Shown piece after piece: positions 16,580 through 25,538 of a stretch of DNA of 64,000 bases. This DNA comes from JALZKA01 sp963717635. Its GTDB lineage: Bacteria > Actinomycetota > Thermoleophilia > Solirubrobacterales > 70-9. Both the position numbers and the translations under genes were made by a program. How positions within the stretch are numbered: the first letter of the stretch is position 1; every line of letters begins with the position of its first letter. Under the pieces are notes generated by a model. It saw only the letters and a program-made list of their open reading frames with translations, was not told the origin of the DNA and did not search any database. The stretch covers positions 496,001 to 560,000 of the forward strand of contig OY970347.1 in NCBI GenBank assembly GCA_963717635.1, written 5' to 3'.

Positions 16580-17586
16580 CAAAGAACCGTAACCAGTATC
16601 GCGGTAACCAGGACGTTGAACGTCGCCAGCGGCAGCATGATCTTCCAGCCCAGGCTCATCAGCTGGTCGTAGCGGACGCGCGGGAGCGTCGCCCGGATCC
16701 ACATGAACACGAACATCAGCGCCAAGATCTTGACCAGCATCCAGATCGGGTCGAGGAAGCCGGGGCCGGGGCCCATCCAGCCGCCGAGGAAGAAGGTGGC
16801 CGCGATGCCCGAGATCACAAACATCTCGATGTACTCGGCCATCATGAACGAGCCAAAGCGCATGCCGCCGTACTCGGTCTGGTAGCCGGCGACCAGCTCG
16901 GCGTCGGCCTCAGGTAGGTCGAACGGCGCCCGGCTGGTCTCCGCGAAGCCGGCGACCATGAAGCAGAGGAAGCCGAGGAACTGGGGCACGATGTACCAGA
17001 CGTCTCCCTGCGCGTGGACGATCTCGGTCAGCGAGAGCGAGCCGGCCATCATCACGGCGCCGAGCAGGGCCAGACCCATCGAGATCTCGTATGAGATCAG
17101 CTGTGCGGCCGAGCGCATCGCCCCTAGGAACGAGTACTTGGAGCCCGATGCCCAGCCGCCGAGCAACAGGCCGTAGAACGAGATCGAGCCGAACGCGAAG
17201 AAGTAGAGGACGCCGATCGAGACGTCGATCCCGTAGAAGCCGACATCCCCGGACCCCACCTCCTGCGTGTCCCCCCAGGGCAGGATCGCCAGCGTCGCGA
17301 CGCCGCTGAAGACCACGATCGCGGGCGCCGCCGCCCACAGGAACCCGGTTGCATTCGCCGGCTTGTAGGGCTCCTTGCCGACCAGCTTGATCGCGTCGGC
17401 CACCGGCTGCAGCAGGCCGAACGGGCCGATCCGGTTGGGGCCGTAGCGTGCCTGGAAGCGGCCCAGGACCTTGCGCTCGACGACGGTCAGGACCGGGACG
17501 ATCGCGAACACCAGCGCGAAGATGATCACCGACTTGACGAGCAGGACCCAGGTGGCCTCGGCGAAGCCGACGTCGGACAAGATCAC
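16579..17586 (-). CDS. nuoH: NADH-quinone oxidoreductase subunit H
   Basis: A 335-residue membrane subunit with eight helices that forms the quinone tunnel with NuoB and NuoD. Diagnostic segments are ERKVLGRFQARYGPNRIGP, GWASGSKYSFLGAMRSAAQ, and AGFAETSRAPFDLPEADAEL with the conserved acidic loop. Its ATG overlaps the nuoG stop (ATGA). Length is slightly short but within the family range. Confidence 0.96.
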   Translation of the reverse strand: MILSDVGFAEATWVLLVKSVIIFALVFAIVPVLTVVERKVLGRFQARYGPNRIGPFGLLQPVADAIKLVGKEPYKPANATGFLWAAAPAIVVFSGVATLAILPWGDTQEVGSGDVGFYGIDVSIGVLYFFAFGSISFYGLLLGGWASGSKYSFLGAMRSAAQLISYEISMGLALLGAVMMAGSLSLTEIVHAQGDVWYIVPQFLGFLCFMVAGFAETSRAPFDLPEADAELVAGYQTEYGGMRFGSFMMAEYIEMFVISGIAATFFLGGWMGPGPGFLDPIWMLVKILALMFVFMWIRATLPRVRYDQLMSLGWKIMLPLATFNVLVTAILVTVL

Positions 17587-20102
17587 TGGCCGGCCACCTC
17601 CTCGGCTTCGTCTCCGGGGGCGGCCGGGTCGACGGCTATCCGCTCGATCTCGACGGTCTCCGCGCCCGCGAGGAGGTTGGCGCCCTGCTCGGCCAGGCCC
17701 TCGATCAGAAACCCGGCGCCGGGACGGATGCGCTCGCGCACCGCCACGCGCGCTTTGACGCTGTGGCCGTTGGAGCGCACCTGAACCTCGTCACCCTGCG
17801 CGACACCGAGCCGCTCCGAGTCGGCGAGCGATAGCTCCAGGGTCTGGCCCGGCATCAGGAACCGGAGCGCCGGCGACCGTTCGGTGACCTCCGCGGCCCA
17901 GAGGTCGCGGTAGGTCCCGAGCCGAAGCCCCTCCACGTCCCCGCCGAGCGTCGACTTAGTTGCCTCAGGCGCAACTAACTCGTCGTTCGGGCCAATGGGG
18001 GCCGCGTCCGCCGCCTCGCGCTGCTGCCACCGCACGCCGCCGCCGCCGATCTCCTCATGGGTGAGGCCTGCGTAGAACGGGACGTCGGCCGCGATCGCGG
18101 CCAGCGCCTCGGGCGCCGAGTCGATGCCCGTCTCATGGCCGAGGCGGGCCGCCAGCTCGGCCAGCCACTGCCAGCCGTGGCGCGTGTCGCCGGGATGCGG
18201 GACGCTTGGGCGCAGGCGCTGCACGCGGCCGTCCGGATGAGTGACCGTGCCCTCCTTCTCGGCGTGCGTCTCGCCCGGGAAGAACACGTCGGCGTGGCCC
18301 CCGGACGCGTTGCCGAAAACCCCGACCTCGCAGATGAAGTCGGCCGCGGCAAGCGCTTCCTTCCAGCCATCCGGGTCCGGCAGGTTGCGCAGCGGATCGA
18401 CGTCCCAGAGGATCAGCGCGTCGATCTCGCCGGCGATCAATGCGTGCTTGATCTCCTCGGCGTTGCCTCCCGCCTCGGTCTCGGCGAAGCCGGGGCCGGC
18501 GGTGGGCAGGCAGCCGACCTCGCGCAGGCCACGGGCGTTCGGCGACTCGGGAACCTCCAGGAACCCCGCGCCGTCGTCCGAGAGGCGCAGCGCCGTGGCA
18601 CACGCCAGCAGGCGGTTGAGGGCGCGTTCGCCGTCCGGGCCATGGCCAAGGCGCTCGCCGTAGACGACCACGGTCGAACCGGCGCGCAGCTCAGCCGCCA
18701 CCCGCTCAACCTCACGGCCCGTCGGCGCCTCCGCTTCGCGTCCGGGGCCGCCGGGGTTCGAGGCAGTGCGGTCGCTGCCGAGCTCAGCCGCCAGCTCGTC
18801 GAGAAACGCCGCTCCGCCCCCCGGTGCGTAGCGCACGGTTTCCTCGGCGCCTCCATCGAGCGCGGTCGGCCGCTCGGACGCGACGACGACCCGGGCGTTC
18901 GTGCGGCGCATGATCTTGCGCAGGCGCAGGTCGAGGATCGGCATCGAGTGCAGGGGGTCGCAGCCGACGACCAGGATCGAATCGGCCCGGTCGAGATCTT
19001 CCATCGCCGCGCCGAACGCCGGCCCGGAGAGCGCCCGTGCCGTGTCGCGTTCGAGTGTGGCGCCGGCTCGCGAGTCGACGTGCGGCGCGCCCAGCGCCTG
19101 CCGCGCGATCCGCTGCAGCAGGTAGCCCTCCTCGTTCGAGGCCTGGCCGCCGACCAGCACCGCGGTCTTAGGCCCCGCAGCCTGGAGGCCGGCCGCGGTC
19201 TTGGCCAGGGCGTCGTCCCAGCTCGTCTGCGCCAGGACCCCGCCGGCGCGCACCATCGGCCCGGTGATCCGGTCCTCCGAGTGGAACATCTGGAAGCCGA
19301 AGCGGCCCTTGTCGCAGAGCCACCCGTCGTCGACCGCGGCGTTATCGCGGGCCAGCACCCGCGCCACCTTCTCGTCGCGGACGGTGAACTTGACGTTGCA
19401 TTGGGACGGGCAGAGTGTGCAGACCGAGCCGGCATCCTCGATGTCCCACGGCCGGGCGCGGAACCGATAGGCCTCCGAGGTCAGGGCGCCGACCGGACAC
19501 AGCTCGATGATGTTTCCGTGGAACGGGGCGATGTAGGGGCGGTCGTCGAAGGTGCCCACGTACGACTGCGCCCCGCGGTCCAGGAGTTGTAGCTGCTCGT
19601 CCTCGGCGACCTCCTGGCTGAAGCGAACGCAGCGGTAGCAAAGGATGCAGCGCTCGCGGTCGATCCGCACCAGGGGCGAGAGCGGCACCGGCTTCTGGAA
19701 GTGGCGCTTGGGGTCCGTCACGCGGCTGCGGCCGGCCCCCCAGCCCATCGAGATGTCCTGCAGCGGGCACTCCCCGCCCTTGTCGCAGACGGGGCAGTCG
19801 AGCGGGTGGTTGACCAGCAGGAACTCGACGACTGCGTTCTGCGCTTCGGTGACCCGCTCGGTCTGCGTGTAGACGACCATCCCGTCGCGCACCGGGGTCG
19901 AGCAGGCGGTCTGCAGCTTCGGGATGCCCTCGATCTCGACCAGGCACATCCGGCAGGCGCCGACCGGCGCGCCGAGCTTCGGCTCGTAACAGAAGACCGG
20001 GATCTCGACGTCGCCGCCCTTGGCGGCGTCGACCAGCATCGCGCCGTCGGCGGCCTTCACCTCGACGCCGTCGACGACGAGCGTGATCTCCGGCCGCGTC
20101 AC
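17583..20102 (-). CDS. nuoG: NADH-quinone oxidoreductase subunit G
   Basis: An 839-residue iron-sulfur subunit. GTG 20102 overlaps the nuoF stop as GTGA; the frame stays open upstream to 20696 within nuoF but is not coding there. Cluster ligands in order: CYEPKLGAPVGACRMC ([2Fe-2S]), CPVCDKGGECPLQD, CILCYRCVRF, then CTLCPSQCNV ([4Fe-4S]) at the start of a molybdopterin-oxidoreductase-like fold. The C-terminal quarter resembles a MopB/ADC-type domain. It is part of the NADH-dehydrogenase module. Confidence 0.95.
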   Translation of the reverse strand: MTRPEITLVVDGVEVKAADGAMLVDAAKGGDVEIPVFCYEPKLGAPVGACRMCLVEIEGIPKLQTACSTPVRDGMVVYTQTERVTEAQNAVVEFLLVNHPLDCPVCDKGGECPLQDISMGWGAGRSRVTDPKRHFQKPVPLSPLVRIDRERCILCYRCVRFSQEVAEDEQLQLLDRGAQSYVGTFDDRPYIAPFHGNIIELCPVGALTSEAYRFRARPWDIEDAGSVCTLCPSQCNVKFTVRDEKVARVLARDNAAVDDGWLCDKGRFGFQMFHSEDRITGPMVRAGGVLAQTSWDDALAKTAAGLQAAGPKTAVLVGGQASNEEGYLLQRIARQALGAPHVDSRAGATLERDTARALSGPAFGAAMEDLDRADSILVVGCDPLHSMPILDLRLRKIMRRTNARVVVASERPTALDGGAEETVRYAPGGGAAFLDELAAELGSDRTASNPGGPGREAEAPTGREVERVAAELRAGSTVVVYGERLGHGPDGERALNRLLACATALRLSDDGAGFLEVPESPNARGLREVGCLPTAGPGFAETEAGGNAEEIKHALIAGEIDALILWDVDPLRNLPDPDGWKEALAAADFICEVGVFGNASGGHADVFFPGETHAEKEGTVTHPDGRVQRLRPSVPHPGDTRHGWQWLAELAARLGHETGIDSAPEALAAIAADVPFYAGLTHEEIGGGGVRWQQREAADAAPIGPNDELVAPEATKSTLGGDVEGLRLGTYRDLWAAEVTERSPALRFLMPGQTLELSLADSERLGVAQGDEVQVRSNGHSVKARVAVRERIRPGAGFLIEGLAEQGANLLAGAETVEIERIAVDPAAPGDEAEEVAGQ

Positions 20103-21379
20103 GCGGCGACCTCCAGCTTGCGCGCCGACTCGATCGCTTGTTCGAACTCCCCGCGGAACTTCTTGACCATCGAGCCGACCGGCATCGCCATCGCGTCGCC
20201 GAGCACGCACAGGCAGTTGCCGATGATGTTCTCCTGGACCGACGAGATTATGTCCAGGTCCATCGGCGTCGCCTCGCCGCGGACGACGCGCTCGAGCATT
20301 TTCACTGTCCAGTTGGTGCCCTCCCGGCACGGCGTGCACTTGCCGCAGGACTCGTGGTGGTAGAAACGAGCCGTCCGCAGCGCTAGCTCGGGCACCGAGA
20401 CGGTGTCGTCGCCGACGATGATCGCCCCCGAGCCCAGCATCGAGCCGGCCTCGGCCAGGGCCTCGAACGTGTACGGCAGGTCGAGGTCGTCGCCCGTCAG
20501 TACCGGTGCCGACGACCCGCCGGGAAACCAGACCTTGACCTCGCGGCCATCGCCGGGCCCCCCGGCGAGGTCGTAGATGATCTCCCGCGACGGGATCCCG
20601 AGCTCGATCTCGTAGTTGCCCGGCCGCTGGACGTGGCCCGAGACGGAGACGACCTTGGTGCCCGTGGACTGTTCGGTGCCGATCGCCGCGTACCACTCGG
20701 CTCCCTTGTTGACGATGTGGGGCACGTTCATCAGCGTCTCGACGTTGTTGATCAGCGTCGGCCCGTCATATAGGCCCTGGACCGCCGGGAACGGCGGCTT
20801 CAGCCGCGGGTTGCCGCGCTTGCCCTCGAGCGAGTCGAGCAGCGCCGTCTCCTCGCCGCAGATGTAGGCGCCGGCGCCGCGGTGGACGACCAGCTCAACC
20901 CTCGATCCGGAGCCGAGGATGTTCTGCCCCAGGTAGCCGGCGTCGTAGGCCTCGCGGACGGCGGCGTCGAGGATGTCCGCGACCTCCCAGTACTCGCCGC
21001 GGATGAAGATGAAGGCGTAGGCGGCGTCGACGGCGTGGGCCGAGATCGCGATCCCCTCGATCAGCCCGTGCGGGTTCTTGAACATCAGCTCGCGGTCCTT
21101 GAAGGTCCCGGGCTCGGACTCGTCCGCGTTGCAGCACAGGTACTTGGTCATCTCGCCGCGCGGCAGGAACGAGCCCTTCTTGCCCATCGAGAAGCCCGCG
21201 CCGCCGCGGCCGCGCAGGCCCGACGCCTCGATCTCGGTGATCAGCTCGTCCGGGTACATGCTGCGAAAGGCTCGCTCGAGCGCCTGATAGCCGCCACGGC
21301 GCCTGTAGACCTCGATGCCGGCCAGCCCCGGCTCGTCCAGGTTCTCGTACAAAAGTCGTTTCTCAGGCACCGAGGTCAC
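20099..21379 (-). CDS. nuoF: NADH-quinone oxidoreductase subunit F
   Basis: A 426-residue flavoprotein that binds FMN, NADH and cluster N3. The FMN/NADH loop is GLRGRGGAGFSMGKKGSFLP. The second conserved loop is RGAGAYICGEETALLDSLEG. The [4Fe-4S] motif is ESCGKCTPCREG with a distant C-terminal Cys in GNCLCVLGDA. It overlaps nuoE by 17 bases at its 5' end and nuoG by 4 at its 3' end. Confidence 0.96.
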   Translation of the reverse strand: MTSVPEKRLLYENLDEPGLAGIEVYRRRGGYQALERAFRSMYPDELITEIEASGLRGRGGAGFSMGKKGSFLPRGEMTKYLCCNADESEPGTFKDRELMFKNPHGLIEGIAISAHAVDAAYAFIFIRGEYWEVADILDAAVREAYDAGYLGQNILGSGSRVELVVHRGAGAYICGEETALLDSLEGKRGNPRLKPPFPAVQGLYDGPTLINNVETLMNVPHIVNKGAEWYAAIGTEQSTGTKVVSVSGHVQRPGNYEIELGIPSREIIYDLAGGPGDGREVKVWFPGGSSAPVLTGDDLDLPYTFEALAEAGSMLGSGAIIVGDDTVSVPELALRTARFYHHESCGKCTPCREGTNWTVKMLERVVRGEATPMDLDIISSVQENIIGNCLCVLGDAMAMPVGSMVKKFRGEFEQAIESARKLEVAA

Positions 21380-22025
21380 CCGCCATCGGGCGCCGCTTCA
21401 GGTCCTTCTCCGGCACCGGCTCCTGCCCGGCGCGGAGCTGCTCGACGATCGTCCGCGCGTCGCCGGGTTCGAGCGGCCCGTAGTAGGTCTCGTCGATCGA
21501 CACCATCGGCGCGATGTCACACGCGCCGAGGCACTCGAAGCCGGAGACGAAGAACTCGCCGTCTTCGGAGCTGGCCCCGCCGTGCTCGGCCCGGTGGTGG
21601 TCGCAGCCGGTTGCCTCGCAGAACTCGGCGAGGACATCGTCGGCACCGCGCATCCAGCAGGAGATGTTGTGGCAGACCAGCATCCGGTGGCGCCCGGTCG
21701 GCTCCAGCCGGAAGAGGTCGTAGAAGCTCGCGACGGACTGGAGGTAGGCGGGCGTCAGGCCCATCACCGCAGCCGCCTGCCGGATGCCGTCTGGGCTGCA
21801 CCAGCCGTAGTGGCGCTGCACCGCCCAGAGCGCCGGGATCGAGGCGGAGCGGAGCTGGGGATAGCGCCCGATCGCATCCTCGATCTGCTGCTTCAGCTCG
21901 GCCGGGACCTCGACCTCGTGGAGCTCCGGCACCCGCTCGGCGTCCTCCGGGCTCATCGAGCCGATCAGCGCCTCACGCTCGGCGGCCGGCATGCGGTCCG
22001 TCGGTCTCAGCGGGGCGTCGCTCAC
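21363..22025 (-). CDS. nuoE: NADH-quinone oxidoreductase subunit E
   Basis: A 220-residue thioredoxin-like [2Fe-2S] subunit. Ligands are in VCHNISCWMRG (Cys-x4-Cys) and FECLGACDIAP (Cys-x3-Cys). N-terminal PALWAVQRHYGWCSPDGI is typical. The start is GTG 22025, with GGAAGG about 8 bases upstream supplied by an inserted repeat element. This is the only nuo junction with a real gap (55 bases from nuoD) in an otherwise overlapping or abutting string. Confidence 0.95.
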   Translation of the reverse strand: MSDAPLRPTDRMPAAEREALIGSMSPEDAERVPELHEVEVPAELKQQIEDAIGRYPQLRSASIPALWAVQRHYGWCSPDGIRQAAAVMGLTPAYLQSVASFYDLFRLEPTGRHRMLVCHNISCWMRGADDVLAEFCEATGCDHHRAEHGGASSEDGEFFVSGFECLGACDIAPMVSIDETYYGPLEPGDARTIVEQLRAGQEPVPEKDLKRRPMAGDLGA

Positions 22026-22092
22026 CGATCAATCACCTTCCGTTGCCACTCGGGCAAAGACGCTTTCGCGACAGAGTCGCTCACCGATCAAT
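22017..22092 (-). repeat. intercistronic two-hairpin element, copy B, bracketed by 17-bp direct repeat
   Basis: Bases 22017-22033 and 22076-22092 are identical over 17 bp (minus strand ATTGATCGGTGAGCGAC). One copy contains the nuoE start codon and the other the nuoD stop. The 42 bases between fold as GCGAC-TCT-GTCGC (using the flanking repeat) and TTGCC-CGAGT-GGCAA, then GGAAGG. Removing 59 bases would restore a GTGA overlap of nuoD and nuoE like the other junctions. Confidence 0.7.
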
Positions 22093-23379
22093 TCCTCCGA
22101 GGATCGGGTCCAGCATCGCCAGCGTCTGGATCATGTCGGCGATGTACTCGCCAACGCACATGTCCCGGAGCGCCTGCAGGTTGACGAACGAGGGGTCGCG
22201 GAAATGGACGCGCGCAGGCTTGGCCGAGCCGTCGGCGAGGACGAAGCAGCCGAGCTCGCCGCGCGGCGACTCGATCGCGTTGTAGGCCTCGCCCGGCGGC
22301 ACCCGGAAGCCTTCGGTGACGAGCTTGAAGTGGTGGATCAGGGCCTCCATCGAGGTGCCCAGCTCGTGGCGGGGCGGCAGCACGATTTTGCGGTCGTCGG
22401 CCAGGATCGGGCCCTCCGGCAGCCCGTCCAGGGCCTGCTCGATGATCCGAACCGACTCGCGCATCTCCTGGATCCGCACGGCGAACCGGTCCCAGCCGTC
22501 GCCCACGGTGCCCACCGGCACGTTGAAGTCGAATTCGTCGTAGGCCAGGTACGGGTCGGTCTTGCGGAGGTCCCAGGGCTCGCCGGCAGCGCGCAGCAGC
22601 GGCCCGGTCACGCCGAGGGCGAGCAGTCGCTCCCGAGGGACTACCCCGATGCCCTTGGTGCGGTGCAGGAAGATCTCGTTGTTGGTCAGGAGCGCCTCGT
22701 ACTGGTCGATGCGCGAGGGCAGGTCGGCGCAGAGCTCGCGGACCTTGCGCTCGAAGCCGACCGGGATGTCCTCGAAGACGCCGCCGACCTGGAAGTAGCG
22801 CGTGTGCATCCGCTGGCCGGTGGACATCTCGAACAGGTCGAGGACCCGGTCGCGGTCACGGAAGCAGTAGAAGAACATCGACATCGCTCCGAGGTCGAGC
22901 GCCGAGGTGCCGAGCCAGACGAGGTGCGAGTGGAGCCGGTTCAGCTCCAGGTGGATCACCCGCAGGTACTCGGCACGGGGCGGGATCTCGAGCTCGACCA
23001 GCTGCTCGACGCAGCCGACGAACGCCTGCATGTTGAAGAAGTACGAGAGGTAGTCCATGCGCTCCACGAACGGGATCACCTTCCAGTAAGACTTGTCCTC
23101 GCAGCTCTTCTCGATGCCGGTGTGGACGTAGCCCATGATCGGCTTGAGGTCGATCACCCGCTCGCCCTCGAGCGAGACCAGCAGCCGCAGCACGCCGTGC
23201 GTGGCCGGGTGGTGTGGCCCGAGGTTGATCGTCATCAACTCGTGCTCGGGCTCGAGCGCCTCGTCCGCGCCGGTCCGTTCGATCAGCGACCTGCCGACGA
23301 CCTCGGCCGAGGTCCGCGCGACGACGTCGCGGCCGTGCGCGGGCGTCGAGCCCCGCATCCGGCCGTTGCCGTCGCTCAC
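22081..23379 (-). CDS. nuoD: NADH-quinone oxidoreductase subunit D
   Basis: A 432-residue subunit of the quinone-binding module, related to the large [NiFe]-hydrogenase subunit but without Ni ligands. The quinone-site loop is NLGPHHPATHGVLRL. Other conserved stretches are GYVHTGIEKSCEDK and ESPRGELGCFVLADGS. GTG 23379 is chosen because it overlaps the nuoC stop as GTGA, like other junctions; ATG 23358 is the alternative. The open frame upstream to 24015 lies in nuoC/nuoB and is not coding. Confidence 0.95.
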   Translation of the reverse strand: MSDGNGRMRGSTPAHGRDVVARTSAEVVGRSLIERTGADEALEPEHELMTINLGPHHPATHGVLRLLVSLEGERVIDLKPIMGYVHTGIEKSCEDKSYWKVIPFVERMDYLSYFFNMQAFVGCVEQLVELEIPPRAEYLRVIHLELNRLHSHLVWLGTSALDLGAMSMFFYCFRDRDRVLDLFEMSTGQRMHTRYFQVGGVFEDIPVGFERKVRELCADLPSRIDQYEALLTNNEIFLHRTKGIGVVPRERLLALGVTGPLLRAAGEPWDLRKTDPYLAYDEFDFNVPVGTVGDGWDRFAVRIQEMRESVRIIEQALDGLPEGPILADDRKIVLPPRHELGTSMEALIHHFKLVTEGFRVPPGEAYNAIESPRGELGCFVLADGSAKPARVHFRDPSFVNLQALRDMCVGEYIADMIQTLAMLDPILGGIDR

Positions 23380-23906
23380 TGATACCACCCCGGGACCTCG
23401 CGCTCCGAGTTGGTGAAGATCACCGGCTCGCCACCGACCGGGAAGTCTCGGCGTTGGGGCCAGCCGACGTAGTCCTCGGGCATCAGGATCCGTCGCAGGT
23501 CGGGATGGCCGCGGAAGCCGATTCCGAAGAAGTCGTAGACCTCGCGCTCCTGGTGGTCGGCGGTGGGCCACTCGTCGACGATGCTCGGCAGCTCGGGGAG
23601 CTCGTCGCCGCCGGGATCCGCGACGGCGGCCCGAACCCTGATGCGCTCGACTCGCGCCATGCAGAGCAGCTCGTAGTGGACCCCGAAGCGCGGCTCCTCG
23701 GGCAGGTAGTCGACGCCGTGGACGCTGGCCAGGAAGCTGTATCCCTGCTCGGGCGCGTCGCGCAGCCAGCCGAGCACCTCGCGGATCTGCTCGGGATCGG
23801 CGATCAGGCAGGCCTGACCGCGGTCGTGATACGTGCCGAGGATCGAGCCGGCGTGCGCCTCGTTCAGCTCGGCCGCGATCAGCTCCAGGCCGGGAGCGTC
23901 CGGCAT
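23376..23906 (-). CDS. nuoC: NADH-quinone oxidoreductase subunit C
   Basis: A 176-residue peripheral subunit of the 30-kDa family, separate from nuoD as in most actinobacteria. The signature ADHQEREVYDFFGIGFRGHP is followed by the LRRILMPEDYVGWPQRRDFP block. The start ATG 23906 lies 2 bases from the nuoB stop. The stop overlaps the nuoD GTG. Confidence 0.95.
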   Translation of the reverse strand: MPDAPGLELIAAELNEAHAGSILGTYHDRGQACLIADPEQIREVLGWLRDAPEQGYSFLASVHGVDYLPEEPRFGVHYELLCMARVERIRVRAAVADPGGDELPELPSIVDEWPTADHQEREVYDFFGIGFRGHPDLRRILMPEDYVGWPQRRDFPVGGEPVIFTNSEREVPGWYQ

Positions 23907-23908
23907 GG

Positions 23909-24586
23909 CTAGATGAACCGCCCTCGGTCCCGCTCCTGCGGAGACCCGGTTTCCGCAACCGGCGCCTCGGGTTCAGGAGCCGCCTGGGCGATCTCGCGGG
24001 CCGCCGCGTAGGCATCCTCCGCCTCAGGGGTCACCTCACCGAGGTCGCGCGCCCATTCCTCGGTGCCGTGGGCGTTGTAGCGGCTGCGCCAGCCCACGTC
24101 CGGGTTGCCGAGGATCGCCCGCTGCAGCTTGTTGAACCCGTAGACGAGCGCCTCGGGCCGCGGCGGGCAGCCGGGCACATGGATGTCGACCGGCATGAAC
24201 TTGTCGGCGCCCTGGACCACGGCGTAGTTGGCGAACATCCCGCCCGACGACGAGCAGGCTCCCATCGAGATGACCCACTTCGGCTCCAGCATCTGGTCGT
24301 AAAGGCGGCGGATCACGGGCGCCATCTTGATTGAGACCCGCCCCGAGAGGATCAGGAAGTCAGCCTGGCGCGGCGAGGCGCGCATCGCTTCGGCTCCGAA
24401 CCGCGCGATATCGGTGCGCGGGCCGACGATCGACATCATCTCGATCGCGCAGCATGCGAGGCCGAAGGTCGCCGGGAACATCGCGTTGGCCCGGCCCCAG
24501 TTAAGGACCTTGTCGAGCCGCGTCGTCAGGACGGATTCCGCGACGTACCGATCGAGGTCGAGGCCCTCGAGGTCGCCGCGCAGCAT
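23909..24586 (-). CDS. nuoB: NADH-quinone oxidoreductase subunit B
   Basis: A subunit carrying cluster N2, the last electron relay before quinone. Ligands: FGLACCAIEMM (tandem Cys), SMGACSSSGG and VPGCPPRPEAL. ATG 24586 (MLRGDLEGLDLDRYVAESVL) gives 225 residues. An in-frame TTG at 24682 would add 32 residues and overlap nuoA, in keeping with operon style, so the start is uncertain. The C-terminus has a roughly 55-residue Ala/Glu/Pro-rich extension. Confidence 0.94.
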   Translation of the reverse strand: MLRGDLEGLDLDRYVAESVLTTRLDKVLNWGRANAMFPATFGLACCAIEMMSIVGPRTDIARFGAEAMRASPRQADFLILSGRVSIKMAPVIRRLYDQMLEPKWVISMGACSSSGGMFANYAVVQGADKFMPVDIHVPGCPPRPEALVYGFNKLQRAILGNPDVGWRSRYNAHGTEEWARDLGEVTPEAEDAYAAAREIAQAAPEPEAPVAETGSPQERDRGRFI

Positions 24587-24672
24587 GTCCCGGGCGCGGT
24601 GCTGGCGCACCCGGAGCTGATCGTTCGGGCCCGGCTCGTCAAGCGGCAGCGAGGAGCGGATCTTCTCGCGCT

Positions 24673-25071
24673 TCAGTTCCAATCGAGCGCACCCCGGCGC
24701 CAGACGTAGATCAGAGCGACCAGCAGGAGCGCGACGAAGAGGAGGATCTCGATGAGGACGAACACCGAGTCCGCGGCACTCAGGATCGCGCCCACCGGAT
24801 ACAGGAACACGACTTCGATGTCGAACAGGATGAACAGCATTGCGACCATGTAGAAGCTGACACCGAACCGGAAGGTCCGGGAGACCTCGCTCGGCAGGCC
24901 GCACTCGTAGGGCTCGGACTTCACCTTGCCCGGGCGCCGCGGGCCGAGCAGGGCGTTGATCGAGACCAGTGCCGCGCCGACGATCAGCCCGAGTCCGGCG
25001 AACACGACGACGGGGAGATAGCTCCGGAGCACTTCGTCGGTAACGATATACCCCTTGTGCGGGGTTGCCAC
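24673..25071 (-). CDS. nuoA: NADH-quinone oxidoreductase subunit A
   Basis: A 132-residue, three-helix membrane subunit and the first gene of nuoA-I. The family signature is KSEPYECGLPSEVSRTFRFG followed by FYMVAMLFILFDIEVVFLYP. GTG 25071 starts the frame; an ATG two bases upstream is out of frame. The divergent small membrane gene begins within about 30 bases, so the promoters of both must overlap or lie partly inside coding sequence. Confidence 0.93.
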   Translation of the reverse strand: MATPHKGYIVTDEVLRSYLPVVVFAGLGLIVGAALVSINALLGPRRPGKVKSEPYECGLPSEVSRTFRFGVSFYMVAMLFILFDIEVVFLYPVGAILSAADSVFVLIEILLFVALLLVALIYVWRRGALDWN

Positions 25072-25100
25072 ATAGTGTTTTTTCGCATCAGAAAGCCGCT

Positions 25101-25538
25101 TTGGACACGCTTCACCTGATTGTCGGCGTCGCCGTCCTCGCGACCAACCTCGCGGCCGGTCTGTGGGGCGGGATCGCCTGGATCCGCCAGGTTCCCTCGA
25201 CCGGGTTCTGGTACCTGCTGCGGACCGCGCAGGTGGCGGTGATCACGCAGGTCCTGCTCGGAGCGATCCTGCTCCTGATCGGCCGCTCCTCCCCCGACGG
25301 ACTGCACTACCTCTATGGCGCGCTCCCGATCTTCGTCTCGATGACGGCCGAGGCGGTTCGTACCGGGGCCGGCGCGCGCGAGCTGGAGGGCATCGACTTC
25401 GACGCGCTGCCGACCGAGCGCCAGCGCCTGGTCGCGCTCGCGATCTTCAGGCGCGAGACCGGGATCATGGCCGTCTCGGCCCTCGTCGTCTTCTTCCTCG
25501 CGCTGCGGGCCGCCGGAACCAGCGGCGCGCTCTTTTAG
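25101..25538 (+). CDS. small four-helix membrane protein of unknown function, divergent from nuoA
   Basis: About 145 residues from TTG 25101 (an in-frame TTG at 25065 would overlap nuoA). Four hydrophobic helices are visible: LHLIVGVAVLATNLAAGLWG, WYLLRTAQVAVITQVLLGAI, HYLYGALPIFVSMTAEAV and IMAVSALVVFFLALRAAG. Charged loops lie between helices 3 and 4. I do not recognise the family. The head-to-head position with nuoA suggests a role linked to respiration, but that is only context. Confidence 0.65.
   Translation: MDTLHLIVGVAVLATNLAAGLWGGIAWIRQVPSTGFWYLLRTAQVAVITQVLLGAILLLIGRSSPDGLHYLYGALPIFVSMTAEAVRTGAGARELEGIDFDALPTERQRLVALAIFRRETGIMAVSALVVFFLALRAAGTSGALF

Noticed and set aside
18057..19592. 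Plus-strand open frame of 511 codons inside nuoG
   Set aside because: Antisense to well-supported NuoG with all Fe-S motifs; no homology features and Arg-rich sequence.
22021..22088. Element copy B as part of a known riboswitch (glycine or cyclic-di-GMP class)
   Set aside because: Isolated words such as GACAGAG and ACGCAAAAGC recall parts of those aptamers, but the element is only about 50 bases, lacks their conserved junctions, and lies inside operons of unrelated function.
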